Below are positions 10,980 through 21,311 of a DNA stretch of 64,000 nucleotides, piece by piece. The stretch covers positions 25,788,501 to 25,852,500 of the forward strand of contig JAKSXM010000272.1 of assembly GCA_022575985.1 (NCBI GenBank). Direction: 5' to 3'. Numbering within the stretch: the stretch's first letter is position 1; the number at the start of each line of letters is the position of its first letter. The DNA is from Anagrus nilaparvatae. Taxonomy: Eukaryota; Arthropoda; Insecta; Hymenoptera; Mymaridae. The notes beneath the pieces are model-generated. The model worked only from the letters and a program-made list of their open reading frames with translations, did not search any database and was not told the DNA's origin. Made by a program: the position numbers and the translations under genes.

Positions 10980-12896
10980 TTATTTCTTTTTGGAAGCTTT
11001 TTCGGCAGCTTTGGTAACCTTGCCAGTAACATCCTTGAAATTGACTGACTTGATTACACCGACAGCTACCGTTTGACGCATGTCACGAACAGCGAAACGA
11101 CCAAGAGGAGGGAATTCTGAGAAAGATTCGACGCACATTGGTTTGCTTGGTACCAAGTTTACAATGGCTGCGTCTCCAGACTTGATGCTCTTTGGGGCTT
11201 CTTCGGTTGTTTTTCCTGTACGACGATCGCACTTTTCCTTGATTTCGGCGAATTTGCAAGCAATATGTGCTGTGTGACAATCCAATACAGGCGTATAACC
11301 ATTGCTAATTTGTCCTGGGTGGTTAAGAACAATAACCTGAAAAAGAATTTTAGATTTAAAAAATAATAACAATGTTGTAAATCAAAGAGCTTTAACATAT
11401 TTTATTATGAATATTAAAGCTTTATATTGATAATAAATATTCACCTGTGCAGTGAAGTCAGCGGCACCCTTGGGTGGGTTAGATTTAGAGTCACCAGCTA
11501 CATAACCACGACGTAAATCTTTAACGGAAACATTTTTTACGTTGAAACCAACATTGTCTCCGGGTACAGCTTCAAGTAAAGCTTCGTGGTGCATTTCAAC
11601 GGATTTAACTTCAGTAGTAACATTAGCAGGGGCAAAAGTTACAACCATACCAGGTTTCAATACACCAGTTTCAACACGACCAACTGGTACTGTTCCAATA
11701 CCACCAATCTTGTAAACGTCCTAAAAATAAATAAATAAACATTAAATTTTTATTCTAATAAAATTTAAACAAATAAATATTTTTTTTTAAATTATCAGAC
11801 TCTTCAACCATCAATGGACTTTTACATCCTCTGGTGGAAACCGCGAATGAAGTATACTTTTTCTCATCAGATTAAATTCTTTTTTTTTATAAGGATTTAA
11901 AAACTGATAAAACTTGATAAATTATTTAATTACCTGAAGTGGGAGACGAAGAGCTTTGTCAGTAGGTCTTGATGGTGGAAGGATAGCGTCAAGAGCTTCA
12001 ATGAGGCACTTGCCATCAGCTTTACCTTCTTTACGTTCAACAGCCCATCCCTTGAACCATGGCATTTTGGATGATGCTTCTAACATGTTGTCTCCATGCC
12101 ATCCAGAGATTGGTACGAAAGCAACTGCAGCTGGATTGTAACCAATCTTTTTAATGTAAGAAGAGACTTCTTTTTTGATTTCTTCGAACCTAGCTTCAGA
12201 GTATGGTGGTTCAGTTGAATCCATCTTGTTAACTCCAACAATAAGTTGTTTTACACCAAGTGTGAAAGCAAGTAAAGCATGTTCACGAGTTTGACCATTC
12301 TTTGAAATACCAGCTTCAAATTCACCAGTACCAGCTGCAACAATAAGTACAGCACAATCAGCCTGTGATGTACCAGTAATCATGTTCTTGATGAAATCTC
12401 TGTGTCCAGGTGCATCAATGATGGTTACATAGTATTTGGAGGTTTCGAATTTCCATAAAGCGATATCAATAGTGATACCACGTTCACGTTCAGCCTTCAA
12501 TTTGTCCAAAACCCATGCATACTTGAAGGAACCTTTACCCATCTATAAATAAAATTTATTTTTATGAATAATGTGGAAATATTACATTAAAACATTTGTT
12601 TATCGAGAATATTAGTCAGACGTATCAAACCATCACCGAACTAAAAAAAGTTCTCCGGTGAAAACCGCGAATGATTTTTTTATGTTTCTCATCATTTAAA
12701 TTTATTTTTTTTGCATAAGTTAAACATAAATTTTAAATGAAATGCAAATTACCTCCTGGGCTTCCTTTTCGAACTTTTCGATGGTACGTTTGTCGATACC
12801 TCCACATTTGTAGATCAAATGACCAGTGGTGGTCGATTTTCCAGAGTCGACGTGTCCAATGACAACGATGTTAATATGAATCTTTTCTTTTCCCAT
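10980..12896 (-). CDS. eEF1A: Translation elongation factor 1-alpha, four coding exons, complete
   Basis: GTPase that delivers aminoacyl-tRNA to the ribosomal A site. Exons (minus strand): 12896-12753, 12542-11934, 11720-11445, 11336-10980, all phase 0, giving 461 residues (insect proteins are about 461-463). Seen: P-loop GHVDSGKS (14-21), GITID with switch Thr near 72, DAPGHRD (91-97), NKMD (153-156), SGWHGDN (about 194-200), the domain 2 block [11 protein letters not shown], the domain 3 [10 protein letters not shown] and a Lys-rich C-terminus. No motif residue is missing, so it is functional rather than a processed copy. Introns after coding bases 144, 753 and 1029 match positions I recall from the hymenopteran F2-type gene (from memory). 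Codon use is noticeably more GC-rich than in neighbouring genes, as expected for very high expression. The first two coding introns hold snoRNAs. A non-coding leader exon probably lies near 14331-14355. Confidence 0.97.
11790..11876 (-). ncRNA. C/D box small nucleolar RNA, copy A, in eEF1A coding intron 2
   Basis: Transcribed with the host gene. Seen on the minus strand: box C CTGATGA (11870-11864), guide CATTCGCGGTTTC (11849-11837), a D'-like CAGA (11833-11830), a C'-like TTGATGG (about 11814-11808) and box D CTGA (11798-11795). Box D lies about 74 bases from the 3' splice site, the spacing usual for intron-encoded C/D snoRNAs. The guide is complementary to GAAACCGCGAATG near the 5' end of insect 18S rRNA (rRNA sequence from memory), so the RNA should direct 2'-O-methylation there. 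By the D'+5 rule the target is the first A of GAAACC. The first base of box C (C rather than a purine) is slightly unusual. Confidence 0.8.
12612..12700 (-). ncRNA. C/D box small nucleolar RNA, copy B, in eEF1A coding intron 1
   Basis: Sister of the RNA in the next intron. Seen on the minus strand: perfect box C ATGATGA (12695-12689), guide CATTCGCGGTTTT (12673-12661), D'-like CGGA (12657-12654), C'-like GTGATGG (about 12637-12631) and box D CTGA (12619-12616), about 73 bases from the 3' splice site. The guide differs from copy A by one base that would still pair as a G-U wobble with 18S rRNA, and it points to the same A. Outside the boxes and guide the two copies have diverged, so this is an old duplication held by function. 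Confidence 0.8.
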
Positions 12897-14330
12897 TTTG
12901 AGCGAGTCTTTTGATTATCAGATTACTAAAGCTTTAAAGAAAAATAAGAATAATTTTTAAAATAAATTTTTGAATTAAATTATTTAATTTGTATGATTTC
13001 TGTATTATAGTTTTATATTATTTTTAAGCTTTTTAACAACAGAGCTCTCCAAAATTTTGCAACGATTTTTAACCACGTGGAAATTTTAACAATTGAGCAT
13101 ACCGGCGCCGGCCATTTTGTACATTGAGACTGCGTGTAAGGCGGCGTTGCCATTATCTCTTCCGCGACGCTTTTAACGAATCACGTTTTTTTTTCTTTTT
13201 TCCAGAAATCTCTCTCTCGCTTATTTATAAAATATGCAGATTTTCCTTTTATTTTACTGAATCATCCACCCGTGAGACCGGTTAAAAATGTACCCACGCG
13301 TTAATTAACTTTTCACAACTAAAATTATTAAAGTTTTACTTATAATCGAATGTTCTTTTCCTTATGGTATTTTTTATGGTAAACCCTTTTTTTACAAAAA
13401 GAATTACTCTGACGCCATAAGTGTTCCAGATGAAAAAAAAATTACAATAAAAAAAGGAGTCTCGATGTATGGCAATTTAGTAAAATGATGTTGCAAAGCT
13501 GGAAAAGAATGTGGCAATTTTAACATAATACATTTTTAAAGACAACTTGTTGGAAAATTGTGAAGTACACAGATGTTACAGCTAAAATTAAAGATTTTAA
13601 AAATTATGAGTAAGAAAAAAATAAATTAAGCAAAAACGCCTTTTTGAGGAGCGACAAGCGCCATTATTCAGTTTCCGGTTTCTCTCTTCTCCATTACGAA
13701 GGGAGCATTATTTTATCTATTTAAAATTTTTTAAAATAATTAATATTGTAAATTTAAAAAAAGATTGAAGGTAAAAAAACTTCAAGTTTAAAGTTGTCAA
13801 AAACACGTGTACTTCACTTAAACTTAGTTGCCTTTAAAGTTAGCAGATTTTAGCAATAATATTAATTAATTAATAAAAGAATATTTCAACTACACTTTTT
13901 ATGAACAATTTAAAAAAAGAAACCGGAGTATATTTCGATTCAGTATGTTTGAAAAAAAAAATTAAAATCTTCAGTGATGATTCGTGATGAAATATGAATT
14001 GGCAAATTAGAAGTTATAAAAAAAAAATTAATAAATTTAAAAAATTTGTTGAATGTAGACAATTTTTTATGCAAAAAAAATTATTAACTAAAAAAACTCC
14101 AATCTATCACAATCTCAAGTACGGAGTCGACCATGCGCTAGATATAGGTTAACACCAATTTTTAAACAATTATTTGAATAATTATAAAAAAATATTAACA
14201 CAAGCTTAAACCGCACTAAAACTTACGAATTATTTAATACTTTTTAAAATTGGATGGCTCTGTTGAACTTAAAAAACTTAGGATTCTTTTTTTTTTAAGA
14301 CGCTGTTAAAAAACACTCACGTCCACTCAC
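12897..14330 (-). other. eEF1A 5' leader and probable leader intron
   Basis: On the minus strand a donor-like GAG|GTGAGT at 14331/14330 and acceptor-like sites close to 12920 would remove about 1.4 kb before the ATG, as in other insect eEF1A genes. The intron holds CpG-containing stretches at 13080-13210 and 13650-13690 that are richer in GC than the surroundings and could be regulatory. I see no C/D snoRNA here. Confidence 0.5.
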
Positions 14331-14380
14331 CTCTAGATGCCACGACAGAAAGAGAACTTACAAGAAGAATGACATGCGCA
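14331..14380 (-). promoter_or_regulatory. Probable eEF1A core promoter and TOP-type leader exon
   Basis: Minus strand: a TATA-like AAATATATCG (about 14379-14370), then roughly 25-30 bases on a pyrimidine tract TTCTCTTTCTG (about 14355-14345), then a consensus splice donor GAG|GTGAGTGG at 14331/14330. A transcript starting in a pyrimidine tract is the rule for translation-factor (TOP) mRNAs. The order and spacing are seen; the start site itself is inferred. Confidence 0.5.
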
Positions 14381-15429
14381 CGACCCTTCGATATATTTCA
14401 GCAAGAATATGAGGCGACCTCTTTTTAAATAAATTTGAATTATTTTTTGATTCAAGTGACATCTACAACTTTTTTGTTGATATTAGCGCGAAATTTTTGA
14501 AATTTAAAAGCTATTTACTGAAAACATTGTGGTCAAAATATTTTTTGTACATAATTGTTTATAAAATGTGTTAAATTTATATAAAAAAACCATTTTTCAT
14601 TCGGGTTGCTTTAAAAATATTAACTGAACTGAACTTAACAAAAAAAGCTGAAAACTTTTAAATGCCATGAATAAAAAATAGTCTATTGAAGGTCTAGGAT
14701 AGTTTGAAAAGTAAATAAAAAATTAACAAATTTTTAAAATTTAATTAAATTATTTTATTTATTCTATTTTTTTTTTATTCCTTTTTTTTAATATAATGAA
14801 ATATTCGTTCATTATTAGGTACAAATACAATCAATCGCACATAATTATTATTACATTTATTATTTTAAGAAAAAAAAAAATTGATTTTTAAATATATATA
14901 TATATGATTCTTAATTAATTTATTTATAATAACATTAAAAAAATTAACACAATAAATAAAACATTTAATATATTTCTAAAAATTCCAATATTAAATAATT
15001 TGTCATATTTTTATTATCTATAAATAACAATATAGGAAATTTAAAATATTAATAATTACACAACCATTTTTTAAAATTGTAAAATAAAAATTTCATTTAT
15101 TCTCAATATTTTTTTTTTTAATTCTTTTTTAAAATTATTTAATTTCTATATTTTTTGGTATATTTTTTTAATTTTATTGTAATTATTATTATATTTACAA
15201 ATACAAAAAAAAAATCGTTTATTTATAAATTTTTTATTATTTTATTATTTAATTAAAATTACTTTTATAAAATCGTAAAGTTTTAATGAATTTTTTTTAT
15301 TTTCTTTTTTTTTTCCTGAGTGACCGTAGTTAAAAGAAGGGTAGATAATGTTATCAATGTTTCGCTTATTATTTGATGTAGCTTGGTTAGTATTTAAAAA
15401 TTTTTAAACTAAAAATAAAAATTAAACAG

Positions 15430-15900
15430 AGAATAATTTGGCCGGTAAATATATGTTTTTTCGCCATAGAAAATAGCTGTTTTTTAAACAAGGGACACAA
15501 TATTTGTTTTGCCCATGAAAGCAAGAATGAGCGTAGCGAGCGTCCAAGTTAAAAAAAATAGAATGTTTCTGTACTACGGCCCGAAAGTACGTATTTCCCG
15601 GACGCTGCGCGTCCGGCAAAGGCGTATTTTCTCGCCACAGTCGCAGAAAAATTTTGTACAATCCTCGGCCATAAACAAAGAATGACCCAAATCGCAGTTT
15701 ACGTGCGATTTGGGCCATTCTTTATTTTTTTGGCCTAGGACCGCAATATACTATTTTTGCCCTAGATATGTAATATCGTATGCAACCCTTGACCATAAAA
15801 ATAGAATTCCCCAAATCGCAGTTTACCATCTTTGCCTTATATGGTAATTTGAATACAATTCGGGTAATTATTTATTTTTTTGACCATGAGTCGTAACAAA
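15430..15900. repeat. Two adjacent copies of dispersed inverted-repeat family B
   Basis: 15540-15740 carries CAGTCGCAGAAAAATTTTGT and GTGCGATTTGGGCCATTCTT, the core of the family. 15775-15900 is a second, more decayed half beginning at ACCCTTGACCATAAAAATAG. The 98-codon minus-strand reading frame here is produced by the repeat. Confidence 0.6.
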
Positions 15901-16203
15901 TTAAATGGGTCGTGCTGCCAAAATTAACTTACTTGTAACAAAACATGTTAAAAAATTTCTTAAATAATTTATCTTGTTAATGGCAAGGAATTTAAGAACC
16001 ATTCATTATTTTTTTGGCTATAGATGTAGTAAACTGCTATTTATTTTTTTTTATGGCCTACTCGTTTTTTATAAAAAAAAAATATTGATAACAAATTCAA
16101 AATTATAATAGCTTGAAACAAGTTCCTGACTGAAAAGTATCTAGTGGTTGCATATTTTAATATTTTTAACAAATTTTTTACTATTACTAGCATTTTCAGC
16201 CTT

Positions 16204-16370
16204 GTCAGGTGACTCTGCTTGAATTTTGCTGGAATTGCTTGAAAATTCAAGCAAATGCTAAAAATTGGTAATTTTAGATTAGTAATATGTATAATTTTTT
16301 ATATGCTTCCTTCAGTTTTTACACATTTTATTGAATGTTCGAGCAAAATTCAAGCAAAGCGACCTGACAG
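16204..16370. mobile_element. Short inverted-repeat element, about 167 bp
   Basis: Left end TCAGGTGACTCTGCTTGAAT faces right end ATTCAAGCAAAGCGACCTGA, with TTTTGCT/AGCAAAA inside, two mismatches in about 26 bases. The interior has further GCTTGAA/TTCAAGC repeats. No coding. Confidence 0.65.
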
Positions 16371-16870
16371 TGAAGTTTAAAACTTTTTCAAACAATTCAA
16401 ACAATAATCAAACATATAAATCTGATACTGTCACCTCTTTCTATCTAATATAGTATAATTAATAAAATTATAGTAAAATTTTTGTTTCTCCTACTTAAAA
16501 ATACAATAATTATAAAATAGTAATAAGAAGTAAAATTTTATTTATTATTCAGTTTTTTAATACTCATAACTATTTTTATTATAAGATTGAAATTGATAAT
16601 TTTATTGGATATAGGTAGTTATAGTTTTTTTTAAAATTGAGATATTATAATATAGTGTAATATAGAAAATACTATTGAAAATTTTATTGGACCTATTATT
16701 TTTTATTTTTTGCAAAAAAATTTTTTTTTTACTTCATTGATGAAGTTTGACAGTCTCATTTTTTGTTTTAAAATAATTATTTTAATAGTAGCAGTATGTA
16801 CAAAATTTTAATTTTTTATTTCAGTTTATAAAATTTTTATTTATTTTTGAATATTTATTATTAATATAGC

Positions 16871-17063
16871 CTGGTAGTAAAAAAATTATTGCTTGGACTT
16901 TGGGGTACTGAGTGAAATGAGCTGGTCATTTACCAAAAAAATAAGATTTTCAAAATGATGAATTTTCGGTCCCATTAGAAACACTGAAATTTTTGTGCAC
17001 TCGACTTAGCAGTAATCAGAAGTGTTTAAATGCCAATCCAAGCAATTATTTTTCAACTACCAG
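16871..17063. mobile_element. Short inverted-repeat element, about 193 bp
   Basis: Left end CTGGTAGTAAAAAAATTATT and right end AATTATTTTTCAACTACCAG are inverse with a few changes, followed inwards by GCTTGGA/TCCAAGC. No coding sequence. Confidence 0.65.
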
Positions 17064-17118
17064 TCTATTACATTATTTAATTTAATTACAATGATATATT
17101 AATTGTGCCTATAAAATT

Positions 17119-17167
17119 GTACACTGAAAAAAAATCCGCTTAATTTAAGCCAATTTTTTTCAGTGTA
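17119..17167. mobile_element. Minimal 49-bp CACTGAAAAAA element
   Basis: TACACTGAAAAAAAATCCGC and its facing TTTTTTTTCAGTGTA enclose a short CTTAATTTAAG centre, so almost the entire element is a palindrome. The same ends occur on elements at 4329-4718 and 31061-33415. Confidence 0.6.
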
Positions 17168-19404
17168 TGTATAAAGTTTGTAAAAAATTTTTGTTTCTAT
17201 TGTTAATTATTTATATTTACGTACAGTTACAATCTAAATTATTCACATTAACTTTTTTCACTTATTGTTAGTGGTACCTTCATATCAGTTATAGGTTTTA
17301 TTTCACTCAGATAGGTTACTTTAAATTCAAAAAAAAAATGAAATAAAATTATTATAAAAAATTTAGATTGTAAGTATTTTCATTGTAAATTTTCTATATT
17401 TATGAATAATATGATGATTTTTGATAATTTAATAGTGATAAGTATGTTATTATGTAATGAATTTACTGATTTAAAAGAGACTGTCTTTTTATATAGTTTA
17501 AGATATATAAATATTTTATTAATTCTGTGTAAGATTAAATATAATTAAATATAAATAACAACTACTAATTTTTTAAATAAGTTTATTAATTTTTTTTTTT
17601 TTAGATTTACTATTAAATATGTAGAATTTATATTGAAACGTGAGAAAAAAATTATTTTTAGAAGATGATTTATAAGTCAATATGGAGTAATTTATTTTTT
17701 ATTTACATATAGTTACAGAAATTTTCGAACAGTCTGAGGAACCGATTGATAAATTATGAGTTTTCTTGTACTTGGCAGTTTTTTTTAAAAATATTTTTAA
17801 AATTAACCTTTTCAGTATTTTAAATTTAGTTCATTATTTTTAATCTTATAATTATGAAATGGGAAATTTTAATGAGGGACTGAATTTAATCGAAATGTTG
17901 AGTACCAAACTTGAAAGTTCGAGCTTTTTTTGAATCGGGCCAGGTTAGATTAAGTTTGGGTAAAGACTGAAATTTTTTGTAATTAGTATGTGGGTACAGT
18001 GAATTGCAAATTTTCTTTACTGACAATCTGGAAAGTCAAAAAAGCCCGAATTTTCGGGTCAGGTAACCACTCAGCTCTAATTTTTTTCTAATAAGATACT
18101 GTTTAAAATTAAAATTTTTTTACCCGGGTTATAATTTTGGAACAATTTTTTTACCTGGGTATTTTTTTTTTTAACTTTTTTAACTTTTCATTTCTTGTTA
18201 ATGGTCAGAAAGGCAGTATTTTTTACCCGTAATTTTCAAAAAAAATGCATTAATTTATAAATAAGCTAGGGAATTGAAAAGGTTAAAATTATTAGATTTT
18301 ACAAGATGTTTAAAAAATTATTAAAATTTTTTGGCAGTTAAGTTTTCATTATTTAATGCATGTGGCACATTTGGTTATTACTTTGATTAAAATATCTTAA
18401 ATTATGTACTTTTTAATTAATAAATCATTGATATTAAATGAGCCATTTCATTATTTTTTCTTTCACTTCTGGTTCATAAATTTTGTTTTATATACCTTTT
18501 GGTCCCAGACGTGTCGTTTCAATTAATTACCCCATTGTAATAATTAAAAAAAAAGTAAAAGAAATTTCAAATCTAGTAATTTAAAAAAAATTTTTTTTCC
18601 TCTTTTACTTTTAATGGCTGTGTTTATATTACACTATTTATAATTTAAGAAATATATTTAAAATACAAAATTTTATTTTTTTATTTGATGAAAAAAATTT
18701 TTTTTATGAAAAATCTAGTTTTTACTTAATTGTGATATTTTTATAAAGCAGTTTTTAATTTTTGTTTTTTTTTTCATTTTATACATTTTATTTACAATTA
18801 TTTATTAGTTATATAAAAAATAAAAATAAACTAATTGAATTTCAGTTGTATTTTAAGACACCAGCAATGCTAGAAAATTTTAATTTTCTATTGGTTTTCA
18901 TATTCAGCAAGCCTTAATTTTGACTTCAAAAATTATTTGGATTTGTTTTATCTATATGGGTGACTCGGTGACATAGAAATAAATAAATACGTACTTTTAC
19001 AACAAGTGCGTAAAAGACGAAGCCGAATGGTTGTGATTTTTCAAATTTTCGTCATTTTCGCAGTTAGTAAAAGTTACAATAAAAAAAGACATCTATGTAC
19101 CAGGCTTGAGAATAAAAATTTAACATTGCTGGATTTAATTTAATTAGAATTTTTTTAAATTAATTTTTATAACTATACACTGTAAAAATTTTTTTCTCGA
19201 TACATTAAAATTCAATTTTATTTTGTAACTTAAAATTATTAGTTAAATTTACTTATTGCATTTATAATATTTTAATAGAAATATTTTATCACATTAATAA
19301 TGAGAAGAAAAATCTATTAAAATTTTTTTAATATAACAGCAAATACAAATTAGCATTTACACATCATTTATTTACATTATATAAAAAAAGTCTTTTTGTT
19401 GAGA

Positions 19405-20918
19405 AAAGGACCCCGCACAAAAGGATAGGAAATGGCCGTTCGGTCGAATTGGCTGAATTTTGGATATGTTATAGATTTCATCATTCTGAACAAAAGTCTC
19501 AATGGGCACAAAGCTCAAAAGTCCCAACTTTGGCTGCTACGGAGCTTGAAAGCTCCAAAGCTCCATCATAACAAAATTCCTCAAAAACCTTTTTTCTTTT
19601 ATTTTTAAAGTATATCTTTATATTTTTGAGGTCGCTGACTTCGAATCTGATGTCAGATTGACAAGATTGTCAATTGACAGCTGTCAATTAGCTGTCAAAG
19701 CTGTAAATCACCATGTAAAACTTTATAGATTAGCTGGTATTTATGTTTTTGAGGTCACCGATTTCGAATTTGATATCAGATTGACAAGATTATTAATTGA
19801 CAGCTGTCAATTAGCTGTCAATTAGCCAAAAAAAATAATAATATAACAATAGATTTTAAAAAGATCTTTTGATTCTAATGTCACTTATTATGAATTTGTT
19901 ATTGAATTGACAATGTTAACATTTGACAGCTGTCAATTAGCTTGCTAAAAAAAAACTTTACATTTTAAAGGGAATAAATATTTTTGAGGTTACTGACTAT
20001 CAATTAGATAACAATTTGAAAAAAGTTGACGTAAAAAGTGATTAATCAGCCATGCATTATATTTTGTAGGTTAAAAACCTTTCTACAATACCATATGTTT
20101 CTTATTAATTATTTTAACTTTTATTTGACAGCTGCCAACTGTCAAATTCTTTTACACAGGGATCAGTATCCGTCACGTCCACGTCGTTGGTCCTGGGTAA
20201 AGCTAAAAACGGATATTTATGACTAAAAAAGTTATTTGACTTTCATGGGCTATTTAAATTGACAGCGGTCAACTGTCAACTTTGCCTAGTATGATATAAT
20301 ATAATATTTAACAATTGGTGATTTCAGAAACATAAAATCCTTTTAAAATCTATAGTTATATTATTTTTTTTTGGCTATTTGAAAGTTAATTGACAGCTGC
20401 CAACTATCAATAATCTTAATTTGACATCAGATTTGAAATCAGCAATCTCAAAAACATAAATCTCGGCTAATCTATAAAGTTTTCTACGATATTTTAGAGT
20501 TTTGACAGTTAATTGACAGCTGTCAATTAATAATCTTGTCAATCTGATATCAAATTCGAAATCGGTGACCTCAAAAACATAAATACCAGCTAATCTATAA
20601 AGTTTTACATGGTGATTTACAGCTTTGACAGCTAATTGACAGCTGTCAATTGACAATCTTGTCAATCTGACATCAGATTCGAAGTCAGCGACCTCAAAAA
20701 TATAAAGATATACTTTAAAAATAAAAGAAAAAAGGTTTTTGAGGAATTTTGTTATGATGGAGCTTTGGAGCTTTCAAGCTCCGTAGCAGCCAAAGTTGGG
20801 ACTTTTGAGCTTTGTGCCCATTGAGACTTTTGATCAGAATGATGAAATCTATAACATATCCAAAATTCAGCCAATTTGACCGAACGGCCATTTCCTATCC
20901 TTTTGTGCGGGGTCCTTT
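19405..20918. mobile_element. 1.5-kb foldback element with long inverted arms and internal 123-bp repeats
   Basis: Ends AAAGGACCCCGCACAAAAGG and CCTTTTGTGCGGGGTCCTTT are perfect inverses. The match continues for several hundred bases through ATGGCCGTTCGGTC, CAAAGCTCAAAAGTCCCAAC and GGAGCTTGAAAGCTCC with few differences. Each arm contains copies of a unit starting GAGGTC and including the palindrome TTGACAGCTGTCAA; two units start at 19628 and 19751, 123 bases apart. Because the unit length is a multiple of three, the arms carry repetitive open frames. No transposase is visible. It abuts the 3' end of the CNG channel gene. Confidence 0.8.
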
Positions 20919-20921
20919 ATA

Positions 20922-20927
20922 TTTATT
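20922..20927 (-). terminator. Candidate polyadenylation signal of the CNG channel gene
   Basis: AATAAA on the minus strand about 22 bases after the TAA at 20949-20951 and 4 bases before the foldback element. Cleavage 10-30 bases further on would fall inside that element. Confidence 0.45.
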
Positions 20928-20948
20928 GATATTATTTAAATTAACTAT

Positions 20949-21311
20949 TTACAAAAAAAGCACAATCATAATTGCAAGAAAATTAGTTTGTGTTGTAGTT
21001 TTTAATCTTTTTGGTATATCTTCATCATTTTCACTAGCAGTTGTATCGCCTCGAGCTTCAACAATCGTAGCAAGTCTTTCAACACCCGTTGAAGTTAAAC
21101 CAGTAGTATTTGGTATTGGACTTCGTGCTGGACTTTTACTATTTATTGTCGTTATATTATTATCATTTTCAATGATTTTATTATCTGCTTCTTCCTCTTC
21201 TTGTTGGCATTGAAAACATATCAGATCTGTGTCATTCTTGTCGTCTTCGGATTTACAATCGGGACACATTAATGTTAATGGTGAAAGACTTGTAGCTTCG
21301 CGACGGCGATC
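20949..21311 (-). CDS. CNG channel, last exon: Cys-rich tail and stop
   Basis: 120 codons then TAA, joined in phase 0 to the previous exon (acceptor TTTAG|GATCGC). Seen: a CPDC-x13-CFQC arrangement, a four-cysteine zinc-ribbon-like pattern, then an acidic Glu run, a Ser/Thr/Pro-rich stretch ([12 protein letters not shown]), a basic patch PKRLK and a short hydrophobic end [12 protein letters not shown] do not recognise a named domain. The opposite-strand frame at 20812-21213 is a shadow. If the TAA in the previous exon is obeyed, this exon is untranslated. Confidence 0.75.
   Translation of the reverse strand, partial: DRRREATSLSPLTLMCPDCKSEDDKNDTDLICFQCQQEEEEADNKIIENDNNITTINSKSPARSPIPNTTGLTSTGVERLATIVEARGDTTASENDEDIPKRLKTTTQTNFLAIMIVLFL

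Larger units (their letters stand above)
14381..19404. other. Spacer between eEF1A and the CNG channel gene; AT-rich with small repeats
   Basis: No gene recognised on either strand. 14640-15420 is extremely AT-rich with many homopolymer runs. Repeats at 15430-15900, 16204-16370, 16871-17063 and 17119-17167 are listed separately. 17930-18080 carries the GGGTAACC-type phrases related to the element at 6285-6445. 18955-19100 has GC-richer pieces of unknown nature. Confidence 0.6.

Noticed and set aside
11080..11277. Plus-strand and shifted minus-strand frames across eEF1A exons
   Set aside because: Shadows of the real exons; the coding frame there gives a textbook EF1-alpha.
13960..14000. TGATGA repeats in the eEF1A leader intron, considered as a third snoRNA
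   Set aside because: The motif is on the strand opposite to transcription and lacks a box D at a suitable distance.
20812..21213. 133-codon plus-strand hydrophobic frame
   Set aside because: Antisense of the CNG channel last exon and the adjoining foldback arm; the minus frame has the splice site in phase.
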